Shown: positions 9,008 to 17,062, counted from the stretch's first letter. The stretch is DNA of 64,000 nt from an uncultured Oscillospiraceae bacterium (GCA_900548355.1 URKR01000007.1:26496-90495), one strand, 5' to 3'. Numbers and translations are program-made. The notes: a model not told the origin generated them from the letters alone.

Positions 9008-10057
9008 TTACTGCGGCGCGATATCAAACCGGTAAAGCGTCGTTGCGCTGTAGGCGGTCTTCGGTGTCACGGTGGTATCGGGGAATTCCATGTGGTTCGG
9101 CGCGTCGGGATAATCCTGGGTTTCCAGGCAAACGGCGGCGCGGCGGTCATACACGGCGCCCCCCTTGCCGGGGCGGTCCAGCTCCAGCATATTGGAGGTG
9201 TATACCTGTACGGCGGGCAGCGTGGAAAGGGTTTCCATACGGATGCCGGTTTCAGGGCCGGTCAGCCAGGCAAAGTGGCGCAGACCGGCGTCGGGCACGG
9301 TAAAGCAGTGGTCATACCCGCCGCCCAGGTGCAGCGCCGGGTAATCGGCGCCGATATCGCGCCCGATGGTTTTCTCTTCGGTGAAGTCCATCGGGGTGCC
9401 GGCCACCGGGATGATCTGCCCGGTCGGGATCAGCTGGGCGTCGGTTTCCAGATAAGCGTTGGCGTCCATCGCAAGGCGATGCCCCAGCACGCTGCCGGCG
9501 TTGTGGCCGTTGAGATTGAAATAGCTGTGGTTGGTGATGTTGATGACGGTGGGCGCATCGGTCGTGGCGGTGTACTGGATCATCAGCCCGCTGCCGACGA
9601 GCGAATACAAAACCTCCAGCGTGACGGTGCCGGGGAACCCGTCCTGCCCGTCGGGGCTCACCGCGCGCAGCAGCACGCCGTCCTCCACATCGGGGGCCTG
9701 TTCCATCTCAAACACGGTGCGGTCAAACCCGTGCAGGCCGCTGTGCAGGCAGTTGCCGTTGTCGTTGGCGGTCACGGTGTATTCTTCCGCATTCAGATAA
9801 AAATGCGCGCCGGCAATCCGGTTGGCAAACCGGCCCACAACCGAACCCAGCGAACCGCCGTTTGCCTCATAGCCGGCCACGTCGTCAAAACCGAGAACCA
9901 CGTCAACCTTCCGGCCTTTGCTGTCGGGCACAAACAGTTTCTGGATGGCTGCCGCATAGCTCAAAATATGAACCTCGATCTGCCCGTTGTTCAATATGGC
10001 CAGCTGGACCGGGGTGCCGTCCGCCGTGTGGCCGTATTCCTTCAATACTACACTCAT
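9008..10057 (-). CDS. galM: Aldose 1-epimerase (mutarotase)
   Basis: 349 residues, normal for GalM. It interconverts alpha and beta anomers of sugars such as galactose and glucose in the cytoplasm. Family motifs seen are YEANGGSLGSVVGRFANRI near the N-terminus, NCLHSGLHGFDRTVFE (substrate-binding His), and NITNHSYFNLNGH (catalytic His). A conserved Glu is expected near FPDTTVTPKTAY at the end. Its ATG overlaps the stop of the upstream regulator gene (ATGA), so the pair is translationally coupled. Confidence 0.93.
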   Translation of the reverse strand: MSVVLKEYGHTADGTPVQLAILNNGQIEVHILSYAAAIQKLFVPDSKGRKVDVVLGFDDVAGYEANGGSLGSVVGRFANRIAGAHFYLNAEEYTVTANDNGNCLHSGLHGFDRTVFEMEQAPDVEDGVLLRAVSPDGQDGFPGTVTLEVLYSLVGSGLMIQYTATTDAPTVINITNHSYFNLNGHNAGSVLGHRLAMDANAYLETDAQLIPTGQIIPVAGTPMDFTEEKTIGRDIGADYPALHLGGGYDHCFTVPDAGLRHFAWLTGPETGIRMETLSTLPAVQVYTSNMLELDRPGKGGAVYDRRAAVCLETQDYPDAPNHMEFPDTTVTPKTAYSATTLYRFDIAPQ

Positions 10058-10395
10058 TGTGAGCCTCCTTGTTCGGCGGGGGTGTCAGGGGCTGCCTGCG
10101 CCAGGTCATACTGTACGCTGGCCGCCACCGCACCGGTGCCGTAATTCAACATCCGGTTAACCCGGCTGACCGTTGCGCTTGAAGCGCCGGTCTCACGGCG
10201 GATTTCGCTGTATACCTTGCCCTGCACCAGGCAGCTGGCCACATCGTACCGCTGTTCCAGGGTGCGCAGTTCGGTCACAGCGCACAAATCTTCAAAAAAG
10301 CGCAGGCACTCGTCCAAATTTTGCAGCCGAAGAATCGCTTCATACAAAGCGGTGCTGCGCTGGGCGGGGCTGCCCTGGGGGTTCGCAGTGCGCAT
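10054..10395 (-). CDS. YerC/YecD-type TrpR-family regulator
   Basis: 113 residues, with a TrpR-like helical DNA-binding domain. It shows a leucine-rich first helix (LYEAILRLQNLDECLRFFED) and a helix-turn-helix region (YSEIRRETGASSATVSRVNR), the pattern of the Bacillus YerC/YecD family. The ATG at 10395 is preceded by GAGAGGGAGG; upstream in-frame starts are not. As first gene ahead of galM and the amidase, it could control that operon (inference); its ligand is unknown. Confidence 0.85.
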   Translation of the reverse strand: MRTANPQGSPAQRSTALYEAILRLQNLDECLRFFEDLCAVTELRTLEQRYDVASCLVQGKVYSEIRRETGASSATVSRVNRMLNYGTGAVAASVQYDLAQAAPDTPAEQGGSQ

Positions 10396-10471
10396 GGGCG
10401 CCTCCCTCTCCTTCGCGTCTTGTTTTGTCATGGGTTTTAAGGCGGCCGGGCCGCCGCTTTCCTGTGCTTTT

Positions 10472-10500
10472 ATTGTAGCAACTCCACCTGGGCAAGTCAA
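10472..10500 (-). promoter_or_regulatory. Promoter of the yerC-galM-amidase operon
   Basis: Read on the minus strand: TTGACT (10500-10495), 17-base spacer, TACAAT (10477-10472). This is close to the vegetative sigma consensus, about 75 bases upstream of the yerC-like start. Confidence 0.75.
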
Positions 10501-10595
10501 GGCGAAGCGGGCACAATGACAGGCGGGTTTGACAAAAAACGGGGCGGATTTTCAACAATTCCGTAAAAGATGTGGCAAAAAAGCCGTTTCGCCCC

Positions 10596-10624
10596 TTGAC
10601 ATTTTTCCTGCCCTCCGCCATAAT
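10596..10624 (+). promoter_or_regulatory. Promoter of the decarboxylase beta-subunit gene
   Basis: TTGACA (10596-10601), 17-base spacer, CATAAT (10619-10624), about 40 bases ahead of the ATG. It is divergent from the yerC promoter, with about 95 bases between the two -35 boxes. Confidence 0.75.
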
Positions 10625-10664
10625 AAATAGCAGTAAACGTACAATTGGGAGGTTACTGCATACT

Positions 10665-11786
10665 ATGGAGGCACTATTTGGCAATATCTTCAACCTCCAG
10701 TGGCAGCAGGTGGTTATGTGGGCCATCGGCGGGCTGCTGATCTGGTTGGCGATCAAAAAACAGATGGAACCCTCGCTGTTGCTGCCGATGGGCTTCGGCG
10801 CGATTCTTGTCAACCTGCCGATGTCCGGCGCGGTTACGCAGATCGTTGACGGCGTGACCGAGTTCGGCCCGATCGACGTGTTGTTTGACGCCGGCATCTC
10901 GAACGAGTTGTTCCCGCTGCTTCTGTTTGTCGGCATCGGTGCGATGATTGATTTCACCCCGCTGCTCTCCAACCCGAAGATGATGATTTTCGGCGCGGCA
11001 GCGCAGTTCGGCATCTTCTTCACCCTGTGCGTGGCGGTTCTGCTCGGCTTTGATGTCAAGGACGCTGCTTCCATCGGCATTATCGGCGCGGCTGACGGCC
11101 CCACCGCGATTGTTGTCGCCAACATGTTCCAGTCGAATTATCTCGGCGCGATCGTCGTCGTGGCCTATTCCTACATGGCGCTGGTGCCCATTGTGCAGCC
11201 GTTCGTGATCAAGCGCATCACCACCCAGCATGAGCGCAAAATCCGTATGAGCTATGCGGCCCGCCCTGTTTCCAAGATGACCAAGATCCTCTTCCCGGTC
11301 ATCATCACGGTGATCGCCGGCCTTGTGGCCCCGCGCAGCGTCTCGCTGATCGGCTTTTTGATGTTCGGCAACCTGATCCGCGAATGCGGCGTGCTGGATG
11401 GCCTTTCCGAAACGGCGCAGAAAGATCTTGCCAACCTGATTACCCTGTTCCTTGGCCTGACTGTTTCGACCAAGATGCAGGCGGCGAGCTTCCTGACCCC
11501 GCAGACCTTGCTGATCCTGCTGCTCGGCCTTGTCGCCTTCACCTTTGATACCGTCGGCGGCGTGCTGGTGGCCAAGGTTTACAACATCTTTGCCAAAGAA
11601 AAGATCAACCCCATGATCGGTGCGGCCGGCATTTCGGCCTTCCCGATGTCTGCCCGTGTGATCAACAAGATGGGCCTTGAGGAAGACAACCAGAACTTCC
11701 TGCTCATGCATGCGGTTGGCATCAACGTTTCGGGCCAGATTGCTTCGGTTATCGCCGGCGGCATGATCATGACCCTCTTTGCCTGA
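10665..11786 (+). CDS. Sodium-ion-translocating decarboxylase beta subunit
   Basis: 373 residues, with about nine to eleven hydrophobic segments. It belongs to the OadB/GcdB/MmdB family, whose members couple decarboxylation of a carboxybiotin to outward Na+ pumping. The signature GIIGAADGPTAI is present with the ion-binding Asp at residue 144, as is the conserved FPMSAR region near the end. The ribosome site GGGAGG lies 12 bases before the ATG. No carboxyltransferase or biotin-carrier gene is beside it, so substrate (oxaloacetate, methylmalonyl-CoA or glutaconyl-CoA) is undetermined. It is co-transcribed with a small OadG-like gene. Confidence 0.92.
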   Translation: MEALFGNIFNLQWQQVVMWAIGGLLIWLAIKKQMEPSLLLPMGFGAILVNLPMSGAVTQIVDGVTEFGPIDVLFDAGISNELFPLLLFVGIGAMIDFTPLLSNPKMMIFGAAAQFGIFFTLCVAVLLGFDVKDAASIGIIGAADGPTAIVVANMFQSNYLGAIVVVAYSYMALVPIVQPFVIKRITTQHERKIRMSYAARPVSKMTKILFPVIITVIAGLVAPRSVSLIGFLMFGNLIRECGVLDGLSETAQKDLANLITLFLGLTVSTKMQAASFLTPQTLLILLLGLVAFTFDTVGGVLVAKVYNIFAKEKINPMIGAAGISAFPMSARVINKMGLEEDNQNFLLMHAVGINVSGQIASVIAGGMIMTLFA

Positions 11787-11818
11787 TCCTCTTTATTTCG
11801 TAAAGGAGCGAATATAGA

Positions 11819-11947
11819 ATGTCCACCTTTCAGACTTTCCTTCAGGTGCTGCCGCTGGCAGGCGCCGGTTGGCTGGGTGTCTTTGTGGTGACCATCGTCA
11901 TCATTTTGGGGGCTGACCTGCTCAACTACTTTACCAGCAAAAAGTAA
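11819..11947 (+). CDS. OadG-like small membrane subunit of the decarboxylase pump
   Basis: 42-residue protein with one strongly hydrophobic helix (GWLGVFVVTIVIILGADLL) and a charged tail ending in Lys-Lys. The ATG has TAAAGGAG ten bases upstream. It starts 32 bases after the beta-subunit gene, and its composition and position match the small gamma-like subunits that accompany beta subunits. A role in assembling the pump is inferred from context; it lacks the long Pro/Ala, zinc-binding C-terminus of classical OadG. Confidence 0.7.
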   Translation: MSTFQTFLQVLPLAGAGWLGVFVVTIVIILGADLLNYFTSKK

Positions 11948-11988
11948 GCGGTTCCCTTTGCTTTTTTGCGCGAGGAAGGGCGAAAACA

Positions 11989-12017
11989 TTGACAAACGCC
12001 GCCTCAGACGCTAGAAT
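11989..12017 (+). promoter_or_regulatory. Promoter of the sigma-factor gene
   Basis: TTGACA (11989-11994), 17-base spacer, TAGAAT (12012-12017), 42 bases before the ATG. Confidence 0.75.
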
Positions 12018-12058
12018 GGGAACAATCCGCAGCGGTGTCACAAGGAAGGGAGGCCCCC

Positions 12059-12607
12059 ATGCAGCCGATCCAGGAGGAGTTGCTGCGGGGCGCCCAGGCC
12101 GGGCAGGAGGCGGCGATCGCCGCGCTCATTGCCCGGCTGATGCCGGTTATCCGCAAAGGCGCCCGGGACAACCGGGCCCCCGGGCTGGAGTTTGAAGACG
12201 CCGTGCAGGAAGGGCTGATCGGGTTGTTCGGCGCTGTGCGCAGCTATCAGGCCGAAAAAGGACCGTTTGTGCCCTATGCAGTGGCCTGCATTGCCCACGC
12301 GCAGCAGGATGCCCGCCGCGCCGCAACCCGCCAGAAACACGCCCCGCTCAATGACAGCGTGCCGCTGACCGAAGGCGAACCGGCCCCCGGTCTGCCCGAC
12401 CCTGTGGAGCAGGCCATTGCCAACGAAACCTGTGCGCGGGTGTTTGAGCGGATTGACACCCTGCTCTCACCGCTTGAACGCGCCGCCCTGCTGGCCAGCC
12501 TGGAAGGCCGCACCGCAGCCCAGACGGCCCGTGCGCTTCGCCGTGCCCCGAAAACGGTGGAGAATGCGCTGGCACGCGCGCGCCGCAAACTGCGGGACGC
12601 GCGCTGA
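12059..12607 (+). CDS. Sigma-70-family RNA polymerase sigma factor
   Basis: 182 residues. A region 2 core is visible around LEFEDAVQEGLIGLFGAVRS and VPYAVACIAHAQQDARR. A region 4 helix-turn-helix is near the C-terminus (LSPLERAALLASLEGRTAAQ, then APKTVENALARARRKLR). The size and the missing region 1 fit a SigH-like or small group-3 factor rather than the housekeeping one. The ATG is preceded by AAGGAAGGGAGG. No anti-sigma gene is adjacent. The target regulon cannot be read from the window. Confidence 0.85.
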   Translation: MQPIQEELLRGAQAGQEAAIAALIARLMPVIRKGARDNRAPGLEFEDAVQEGLIGLFGAVRSYQAEKGPFVPYAVACIAHAQQDARRAATRQKHAPLNDSVPLTEGEPAPGLPDPVEQAIANETCARVFERIDTLLSPLERAALLASLEGRTAAQTARALRRAPKTVENALARARRKLRDAR

Positions 12608-12752
12608 CCCACTCTAAGGACTAAGGCAAAACGCCTGGTCAAAATAAACGTGCCCCCAGTAGCGTGACAATCAGTTCTTCTTTGGTCCCCACCAATAGGC
12701 GTTCGGTTCCATTCTTCCGCGGGCAAATATTTGAATGAGGAGATTACCCATT

Positions 12753-13028
12753 ATGTTCGAAGACAAGACTTTGGTATGCAAAGATTGCGGCAAAGAGTTC
12801 GTCTGGACGGCTGGCGAGCAGGAGTTCTATGCTTCCCGCGGTTTTGAAAACCAGCCCCAGCGCTGCAAAGCCTGCCGTGATGCCCGCAAGAACGCTGTCC
12901 GCGGTGAGCGCCAGATGTTTGACGCTGTCTGCGCCAGCTGCGGCAAAGCCTGCAAGGTGCCCTTCCAGCCCCGTGAAGACCGTCCCGTCTATTGCAGCGA
13001 GTGCTTCGCCAAGATGAAGCAGAACTAA
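12753..13028 (+). CDS. Zinc-ribbon protein with two CxxC pairs per half
   Basis: 91 residues. It carries CKDCGKEF...CKAC in the first half and CASCGKACKVPF...CSEC in the second: eight Cys in four CxxC pairs, fit for two zinc sites. This small protein type is widespread in Firmicutes, with no proven role; nucleic-acid binding is a guess. The ATG at 12753 is used because the family begins MFEDKTLVCKDCG; an upstream ATG at 12735 would overlap the ribosome site GAGGAG. The gap before it (12608-12734) shows no clear gene or promoter. Confidence 0.85.
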   Translation: MFEDKTLVCKDCGKEFVWTAGEQEFYASRGFENQPQRCKACRDARKNAVRGERQMFDAVCASCGKACKVPFQPREDRPVYCSECFAKMKQN

Positions 13029-13043
13029 AGCTTTTGCAGATCA

Positions 13044-13081
13044 AACGCCGCCCGGCTTGTTTGGCCGGGCGGCGTTTTTTG
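13044..13081. terminator. Terminator after the zinc-ribbon gene
   Basis: A 13-bp perfect GC-rich stem (13044-13056 with 13064-13076) is followed by six T residues. It lies between convergent genes. Confidence 0.85.
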
Positions 13082-13117
13082 TACAATGCCGGGTCGGGGT
13101 GCCCGGGAAAGGCTGCG

Positions 13118-13669
13118 CTACAGCCCGAGCATAGTCAGGACGTTCGCCGTGATGGCGGCGTTGCCGGCGTCGTCGCCTTCGGCAGCCAGGCGGTGGCCGA
13201 CGCCGGGGCAGAGGAGGAACGGGAACCCATGGCCGGCGCAGAAGGTTTGCACGGCGCGCCAGTCGATGAGCTTGTCCGTCTCACCCGATACCATGCCGAG
13301 CACCGTGTCGCCCGGCTGCACCAGCGCGAGGGTATCGGCCAGCGGGGTCAGGTACAGGCTTCGTACCGGCACGCTGCGCGGCGCAAGAGCGCGCAGCGTG
13401 CGCGCGGCCGTCACCGTGCCAAGGCTTTTGGAAAGGAAGAGAATGTCGTCATAACGCGCCCAGCTGACAGCGGCCAGCTGCGGGCGGACGGCTGCTTCGG
13501 CCAGGTTAAAAGCTTCGGCAAAGGTGGGCACGGGCCCGAAATCAATTCCATAGTCAAGCGGCAGGGTCTCATACCCGGCCGCTTTCGCGCGGGCCAGGCC
13601 GGCGGCCAGCAAACCGGTTCCGCAGGTGTAGCCGGTACCGGGAAAGGCTACAAGCAGGTTTCGCTTCAT
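13118..13669 (-). CDS. Small alpha/beta-hydrolase-like protein
   Basis: 183 residues. The start reads as an alpha/beta fold: a hydrophobic strand with FPGTGYTCG, a nucleophile-elbow-like LSKSLGTVTAART in the middle, and a late His (GVGHRLA). This fits a short alpha/beta hydrolase; the Ser of SKSLG would be the nucleophile. The substrate is unknown. The ATG at 13669 has AAGAAGG eight bases upstream; a GTG three codons earlier sits too close to it. Confidence 0.65.
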   Translation of the reverse strand: MKRNLLVAFPGTGYTCGTGLLAAGLARAKAAGYETLPLDYGIDFGPVPTFAEAFNLAEAAVRPQLAAVSWARYDDILFLSKSLGTVTAARTLRALAPRSVPVRSLYLTPLADTLALVQPGDTVLGMVSGETDKLIDWRAVQTFCAGHGFPFLLCPGVGHRLAAEGDDAGNAAITANVLTMLGL

Positions 13670-13713
13670 AAAGGGCACCTTCTTCTTATGGTTTGGCGCA
13701 GGCTTCTTTTGGC

Positions 13714-13742
13714 ATCATACCACAAAGCCGGCCACGCGGCAA
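13714..13742 (-). promoter_or_regulatory. Promoter of the hydrolase-like gene
   Basis: Minus strand TTGCCG (13742-13737), 17-base spacer, TATGAT (13719-13714), about 45 bases before the ATG. Confidence 0.65.
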
Positions 13743-13804
13743 GCGGGCCGGCAACAGGGAAAGGTTTACCGTGTACGGAACCCGCTGTGCAGGCTCTGCC
13801 TGTC

Positions 13805-13833
13805 TTGACAGGGCGGCAGCGGCATGGTAGAAT
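13805..13833 (+). promoter_or_regulatory. Promoter of the pyrimidine operon
   Basis: TTGACA (13805-13810), 17-base spacer, TAGAAT (13828-13833). Transcription would start near 13840, leaving a leader of about 225 bases before pyrC. Confidence 0.78.
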
Positions 13834-13884
13834 ATTAAAAATCACGCAAAACCTCTGTAAAAAACCGTCGAAAGGAGGCGCCGC

Positions 13885-13974
13885 ATGCTGCGTTCTGTTG
13901 CCAACAGCCATCGCAATCCGCATTTTGTCGGCGCTGTGTTTTTTCCTGACGGGACGCAGGGGTGCCTTTTTTAA
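13885..13974 (+). CDS. Leader peptide of the pyr operon (29 residues)
   Basis: An ATG preceded by a near-perfect ribosome site (AAAGGAGG, 13871-13878) opens a 29-codon frame. It contains two U-rich runs (13939-13944 and 13967-13972). Its TAA (13972-13974) overlaps the first bases of an intrinsic terminator stem. A ribosome reaching this stop would cover the 5' arm of the hairpin. This is the arrangement of the pyrBI and pyrE leaders of enteric bacteria, where low UTP makes polymerase pause at U runs so that the ribosome catches up and blocks termination. The peptide sequence itself is not expected to matter. Confidence 0.7.
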   Translation: MLRSVANSHRNPHFVGAVFFPDGTQGCLF

Positions 13975-14005
13975 CTTTTCCCTTTTTCGGGAAAAGTTTT
14001 TTTTT
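13973..14005 (+). terminator. Intrinsic terminator (attenuator) in the pyr leader
   Basis: A perfect 10-bp stem (13973-13982 with 13989-13998, loop of six) is followed by a run of nine T residues (13997-14005). It lies between the operon promoter and pyrC, so it must be bypassed for expression. No PyrR-binding consensus was seen in the leader. Confidence 0.8.
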
Positions 14006-14065
14006 GCCCATTCCGTCCCGGCCGCGCCGGGCCTGATTGCCGCGTGCTATGATAAGGAGGTTCCT

Positions 14066-15256
14066 ATGCTGATCCGCCATGCGAAGGATGCGAACGGCCG
14101 CATCTGTGACTTTCTTTTGCAGGATGGCAAAATTGCCGCCATCGGTATCAACCTGCCCGCCGCAGAAGGGGAAGAGGTGGTTGATGCCGCCGGCCTGACC
14201 ATCCTGCCTGCCTTTATCGATACCCACTGCCACTGGCGTGAGCCGGGTTTCGAATATAAAGAGGACGTCGCGACCGGCTCGGCTGCTGCTGCGGCCGGCG
14301 GGTATACCTTTGTCAACCTGATGCCGAATACCAAGCCGGTCTGTTCCGACGCCGAAACCGCCCACGCCGTGATGGCCAGGGCGGCCGAGGTTGGCCTGTG
14401 CGATGCCAACCAGACTGTCTCGATTACCAGGAATTTTGACGGCCACACCCTGGACCATCTGCTCACCCTGCCGGACGACCTGCGCTACATTACCGAGGAC
14501 GGCAACGGCGTGCTGGATAACGCCGTGATGGCGCGTGCTTTCGCAATCGCAACCGACCGTGATCTGACCATTATGTCCCATGCCGAGGACCGGGAAATCA
14601 GCCCCTGGGATTACCGCCTGGCCGAAAATATCGAGACGCTGCGCAACTGCCACCTGGCTGAATACTATGGCACCAAGCTGCATATGTGCCATGTTTCGAC
14701 CAAAGAGGCCGTCGATATGGTTCGGCAAAGCCGCCGGCGCGGCGCGCGGGTCAGCTGCGAGGTCACGCCCCACCACCTCTGGTTTGACGATAAGCGGCTG
14801 CGCTACAAGGTTAACCCGCCCATCCGTGAAGCCGCCGATGTTCAGGCGCTGGTCCGCGCGATTCAGGACGGCACGGTCAGCTGCATCGGCACCGACCACG
14901 CCCCCCACACGGCGGAGGACAAGGCGGGCGGCGCGGCCGGTATGGTGGGGCTGGAGACCGCGTTCGGCGTCTGCTACACCAAACTCTGCCGGCTGGAAGG
15001 CTTACCGCTGGAACACCTGAGCTTCCTGATGAGCGCCGGCCCGGCCGAACTGCTCGGTCTGGGTGACCGCAAGGGGCAGCTTGCCCCCGGCTATGACGCC
15101 GACATCGTGCTGGTTGACCTTGACCATCTCTACACCGTCGAAGCCGAAAAGCTGCACTCCAAAAGCAAGAACTGCCCGTATGACGGGGAACGCCTCTACG
15201 GCCGCGTCGTGATGACGGTCAAGGGAGGAAAGGTCACCTACCGCGGCCAGGCGTAA
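14066..15256 (+). CDS. pyrC: Dihydroorotase
   Basis: 396 residues, class I amidohydrolase that closes carbamoyl aspartate to dihydroorotate. The zinc-binding DTHCHWREPG (His-54, His-56) is visible, as are CHVSTKEAV, SCEVTPHHLWFDD and the late GTDHAPHTAEDK (catalytic Asp). AAGGAGG precedes the ATG. The same frame stays open far upstream through the leader, but that stretch has no family match and no start site. First enzyme gene of the operon; a repeat element separates it from pyrF. Confidence 0.95.
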   Translation: MLIRHAKDANGRICDFLLQDGKIAAIGINLPAAEGEEVVDAAGLTILPAFIDTHCHWREPGFEYKEDVATGSAAAAAGGYTFVNLMPNTKPVCSDAETAHAVMARAAEVGLCDANQTVSITRNFDGHTLDHLLTLPDDLRYITEDGNGVLDNAVMARAFAIATDRDLTIMSHAEDREISPWDYRLAENIETLRNCHLAEYYGTKLHMCHVSTKEAVDMVRQSRRRGARVSCEVTPHHLWFDDKRLRYKVNPPIREAADVQALVRAIQDGTVSCIGTDHAPHTAEDKAGGAAGMVGLETAFGVCYTKLCRLEGLPLEHLSFLMSAGPAELLGLGDRKGQLAPGYDADIVLVDLDHLYTVEAEKLHSKSKNCPYDGERLYGRVVMTVKGGKVTYRGQA

Positions 15257-15356
15257 ATGAGAAAAACGGCGCCGGATGCGCCGATATTTTGCAAAAAGTT
15301 GGCAGCAAGCCATCAACGCGATTTTTGAGTGCGCCGCCGGCGTGCGGGACATCCTT
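15257..15356. repeat. Intergenic inverted-repeat element, copy H (diverged)
   Basis: Starts at the pyrC stop codon. GC-rich arms CGGCGCCGGATGCGCCG and GTGCGCCGCCGGCGTGCGGG enclose an AT-rich middle (ATTTTGCAAAAAG and GATTTTTGAG). It matches the inner plan of the family, especially copy A, but lacks the AGAGTTTAGAG outer arms. Confidence 0.45.
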
Positions 15357-15435
15357 CTTTGTGCTTTTTCTTTCTTGTTTATTCTTTTGAAAAAAAGTTC
15401 CCTGTACAAAATACACCGAGTGGGAGGATACAAAA

Positions 15436-16302
15436 ATGACCAATATGGACAAACTGTATGCCAGTGTGGCGGCCTATGGGCCGGTCTGCGTCGGGCTGGA
15501 TACCGAGCTCAGCTACCTGCCCGAGTCGGCCATCGATGCGACCAAAACAGCGGGGGAGAACCTCGTCGCCTACAACCGCGCCCTGATCGATGCGACCAAG
15601 GAGGTCGCCGGCTGCTACAAGGTGCAGATCGCCTACTATGAGGCGCTCGGCCTGGACGGGATGCGTGCCTACGCCGAAACCCTGCGCCTGGTGCGGGAAT
15701 CCGGCCGGCCGGTCATCGCTGATATCAAGCGCGGCGACATTGCCAAGACCGCCGAAATGTACGCCAAAGCGCACTTCACCGGTGATTTTGAAGCCGACCT
15801 CATCACGCTGGCCCCCTATATGGGTCTCGATTCGATCAGCCCCTACCTGCCTTACTGCCAGGAACAGGGCAAGGGCGTCTTTGTGCTCTGCCGTACCTCC
15901 AACCCCGGCCGGGTTGATTTTGAGTACCAGACCCTCGCCGACGGCCGCACCGTCTACACGATGGTCGGCGACGCGCTGACCAAGCTTGGGGCCGACTATA
16001 TGGGCGAAAACGGCTATTCGAGCATCGGCCTTGTCATCGGCGGTACGACCGGCGAGGAAGCGGCCGAGATCCGCGCCCGCTACCAGAATACCTTCTTCCT
16101 GATCCCCGGCTACGGCGCTCAGGGCGGCAAGGCGGCCGACATCGCGCTGTATATGAAGCAGGGCAACGGCGGCGTTGTCAACTCCAGCCGCGGCATCCTG
16201 CTGGCCTGGAAGAAGCAGCCCGGCGTCGGTTACGCCGAAGCCGCCTACAACGAGTGTGTGCGGATGAAGGAGGATATCCAAAGTGCATGCGACAAACTGT
16301 AA
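15436..16302 (+). CDS. pyrF: Orotidine 5'-phosphate decarboxylase
   Basis: 288 residues, the longer type 2 form. It makes UMP from OMP in the cytoplasm. The active-site DIKRGDIAKTAEMYA motif is present, with the Lys-Asp pair; phosphate-binding loops are in the second half (SIGLVIGGTTGEE and GYGAQGGKAADI). GGGAGG stands before the ATG; a second in-frame ATG three codons later is possible. It overlaps pyrK by 20 bases. Confidence 0.95.
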   Translation: MTNMDKLYASVAAYGPVCVGLDTELSYLPESAIDATKTAGENLVAYNRALIDATKEVAGCYKVQIAYYEALGLDGMRAYAETLRLVRESGRPVIADIKRGDIAKTAEMYAKAHFTGDFEADLITLAPYMGLDSISPYLPYCQEQGKGVFVLCRTSNPGRVDFEYQTLADGRTVYTMVGDALTKLGADYMGENGYSSIGLVIGGTTGEEAAEIRARYQNTFFLIPGYGAQGGKAADIALYMKQGNGGVVNSSRGILLAWKKQPGVGYAEAAYNECVRMKEDIQSACDKL

Positions 16303-17062
16303 GGTGACGGTCTGCGCGCAGGATATCGTTGCGCCGGACATCCGCCGTCTGGTCGTGGCCTGGGGAGAGGGCGAACCCCAAGCCTTCCCCCATGCCGGCC
16401 AGTTCTATATGCTGCGCGCCTGGCGGGCCGATGAAGCGCCGCTGCTCTCCCGCCCGATCAGCGTGCATGACTGCGACCCGGCCGCCAAAACCCTGACCTT
16501 CCTCTACCAGGTCAAGGGCCCCGGCACAGAAAAGCTTGCCGCCTTGCGCCCCGGCGATACGATGCAGCTGACCGGCCCCTGCGGCAACGGCTTTGATACG
16601 GCCGCCGCGGCTGCGACCGGGCGGGTGGCCGTTGTGGGCGGCGGCATCGGTGTTGCGCCGCTGCTTCTGCTCTGCAAGGAACTGTCCGCTGCCGGCCCCA
16701 AGCCGGAGCTTTACGTCGGCTTCCGGGATGAACCCTACGGCCTTGAAGCCTTTTTGCCGTACTGCGGCGCGATCAGCGTTGCGACCGATTCGGGCGCGGC
16801 CGGCTATCATGGCCTTGTGACCGGCATCCTGCACCCCGAAAACTTTGACCTTGTGCTGGCCTGCGGCCCTACCCCGATGATGCGCGGCGTTGCCGCTCTC
16901 TGCAAAGAAAAGGGCGTGCGCTGCCTGGTCAGCCTGGAGCGCAAGATGGCCTGCGGCCTGGGGGCGTGCCTGGGCTGCACCTGCCAGACCAAGGTCGGCC
17001 CGCGCACCGTCTGCAAGGACGGGCCGGTATTCAGCGCAGAGGAGGTGTTTGACCTTGACTGA
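16283..17062 (+). CDS. pyrK: Dihydroorotate dehydrogenase electron-transfer subunit
   Basis: 259 residues. FAD- and [2Fe-2S]-containing subunit that passes electrons from dihydroorotate, via PyrD, to NAD+. The FAD domain (SRPISVHDCD), an NAD-binding VVGGGIGVAPLL, and a C-terminal four-Cys cluster (CGLGACLGCTCQ...C) are visible. I use the GTG at 16283, inside the end of pyrF, because AAGGAGG lies nine bases upstream. It overlaps pyrD by eight bases. Confidence 0.94.
   Translation: MHATNCKVTVCAQDIVAPDIRRLVVAWGEGEPQAFPHAGQFYMLRAWRADEAPLLSRPISVHDCDPAAKTLTFLYQVKGPGTEKLAALRPGDTMQLTGPCGNGFDTAAAAATGRVAVVGGGIGVAPLLLLCKELSAAGPKPELYVGFRDEPYGLEAFLPYCGAISVATDSGAAGYHGLVTGILHPENFDLVLACGPTPMMRGVAALCKEKGVRCLVSLERKMACGLGACLGCTCQTKVGPRTVCKDGPVFSAEEVFDLD

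Noticed and set aside
12608..12734. Possible small RNA in the gap before the zinc-ribbon gene
   Set aside because: No promoter, terminator or convincing stem found on reading; left as an unassigned gap.
12992..14065. Upstream in-frame extension that would fuse about 350 residues to PyrC
   Set aside because: It crosses a terminator, a promoter and the leader attenuator, overlaps a good minus-strand gene, and has no ribosome site; PyrC begins cleanly at 14066.
13840..14065. PyrR-dependent attenuator or a known riboswitch ahead of pyrC
   Set aside because: The PyrR-binding consensus (ARUCCNGNGAGGYU-like) was not found in the leader, and no recognisable riboswitch core is present; the leader-peptide model fits better.
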